Positions 5,524 to 6,192 of a stretch of 6,192 bases of DNA are shown in pieces. The position numbers were made by a program, and so were the translations under genes. The stretch comes from an uncultured Pseudomonadota bacterium. Lineage in GTDB: Bacteria; Lernaellota; Lernaellaia; Lernaellales; Lernaellaceae. Below the pieces are notes generated by a model. That model was not told the DNA's origin and did not search any database. It worked only from the letters and a program-made list of their open reading frames with translations. Position 1 is the stretch's first letter, and every line of letters begins with the position of its first letter. The stretch is taken from positions 1 through 6,192 of the forward strand of contig CALBTQ010000382.1 in NCBI GenBank assembly GCA_937967875.1, read 5' to 3'.

Positions 5524-6146
5524 TTAGTCCATTTTTTCGCGCAGGGCGAAGCCCAGCACCACACAAAACACGAGGCCGACAACCACGGCGATCTGCCCGT
5601 TCAGGCCCGGCCCGCCGACCGTCAACACGCCTTCGACCAACTTGTCGGGCGCGCCGGCCAGGGCGAAATTGTGCGCGATCCCCGCGCCGACGATCATCCC
5701 CAGAACGAAGACCCCGCTGTCGCCGTCGCCTTCACCGGCCAAAAACAACTGCCGGCCCGGGCAGCCTCCGGCCAACGCAAAGGCCAATCCCGCCAGGGTC
5801 ATGCCGAGGAAATTCCACACGTGATTGCTGTGCGCCACCGGCATCGCGGTCATCCCGAATTTGGTCTGACCCAGCGCCAGATTGACCCCGAACGCAACCA
5901 CGACCAGGGCCAGCACGCCGATCAGCAAATGGCTGTCGCGCAGCATGATCACGTCGCGCAACGCGCCCATTGTGCAAAAACGCGTGCGCTGCGCGATGAA
6001 ACCGATCAGCAAACCGACCAACAACGAAATACCGATCGCCGCATGCATCGAACCCGGGCCCTTTTCGCTGACGAAAATGAACGCCGGTTTGAACAGCGCC
6101 AGCAGCACGATCGTCACCATCAACAACGGCATGATCCATCCGACCA
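5524..6146 (-). CDS. yedE: YeeE/YedE-family membrane transporter, putative selenium type, 5' end missing
   Basis: The C-terminal 207 residues of an inner-membrane permease of the sulfur-transport (YeeE/YedE) family; the start is lost at the contig end. About six hydrophobic segments are visible, including WIMPLLMVTIVLLALF, AIGISLLVGLLIGF, LIGVLALVVVAFGVNLAL, FLGMTLAGLAFALAGG and VFVLGMIVGAGIAH. Two family cysteines stand out: RFCTMG (Cys codon 5974-5976) and GGCPGRQ (Cys codon 5761-5763), 71 residues apart; these are the positions thought to handle thiosulfate-like sulfur in the YeeE group. FCTMGALRD and GGCPGRQLFLAGEGD closely resemble the selenium-associated YedE subgroup as I recall it. 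It is the first visible gene of the operon with the TusA-like and DUF3343 genes. Any protein prediction extending past 6146 will carry an artificial N-terminus (MTGVQTCALPI) from adapter. Confidence 0.9.
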
Positions 6147-6192
6147 AGATCGGAAGAGCACACGTCTGAACTCCAGTCACCGAATACGATCT
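6147..6192. other. Illumina TruSeq adapter contamination
   Basis: Bases 6147-6180 are exactly the 34-nt TruSeq read-1 3' adapter (beginning AGATCGGAAGAGC). Bases 6181-6188 (CGAATACG) fit an 8-nt i7 index, and 6189-6192 (ATCT) are the first bases of the following P7 segment. This is library sequence, not genome, and should be trimmed. It creates false coding sequence in all frames. Confidence 0.98.

Noticed and set aside
6147..6180. Permease N-terminus MTGVQTCALPI and the MCSSDL start in another frame
   Set aside because: These peptides come from translating TruSeq adapter and are not part of any gene.

Overview
The window is a 6.1 kb piece of a GC-rich bacterial genome, most likely Gram-negative, from a shotgun or metagenome assembly. 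The last 46 bases (6147-6192) are not biological: they are Illumina TruSeq adapter followed by an apparent 8-base index, so the real sequence ends at 6146. The organism cannot be named from the sequence. Two putative lipoproteins with extremely Asp-rich DDD-x-x tethers right after the lipobox Cys recall poorly characterised delta-proteobacteria-like or Lernaellota-type genomes, but that is a weak impression.

Layout, left to right: (1) the 3' end of a penicillin-acylase-family Ntn hydrolase (+, 1-436) and its hairpin terminator; (2) a good sigma70-type promoter and a 693-aa putative lipoprotein (+, 576-2657) with an 11-unit 15-bp repeat coding the Asp-rich tether, followed by six transthyretin/carboxypeptidase-regulatory-like beta-sandwich units; (3) a terminator usable from both sides; (4) a stand-alone ATP-pyrophosphatase half of GMP synthase (-, 2710-3648) with no glutaminase domain; (5) a divergent 403-aa putative lipoprotein (+, 3841-5052) with a second Asp-rich tether joined to a PL1 pectate-lyase-like beta-helix; (6) converging on it with directly abutting stop codons, a minus-strand operon (6146 to 5053) of a YeeE/YedE membrane transporter (5' end cut off), a TusA-family protein and a DUF3343 putative Se/S carrier.

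The transporter operon is the most coherent functional unit. A selenium-type YedE permease, a CPxP TusA-like sulfur carrier and a DUF3343 carrier are spaced 12 and 18 nt apart and plausibly import a selenium or sulfur species and hand it on inside the cell. The two Asp-tethered proteins are the most unusual feature: different cargo (beta-sandwich array, PL1 beta-helix) on the same kind of N-terminal module, which suggests a reusable cell-surface display device. The GMP synthase fragment and the acylase are unrelated housekeeping or accessory genes.
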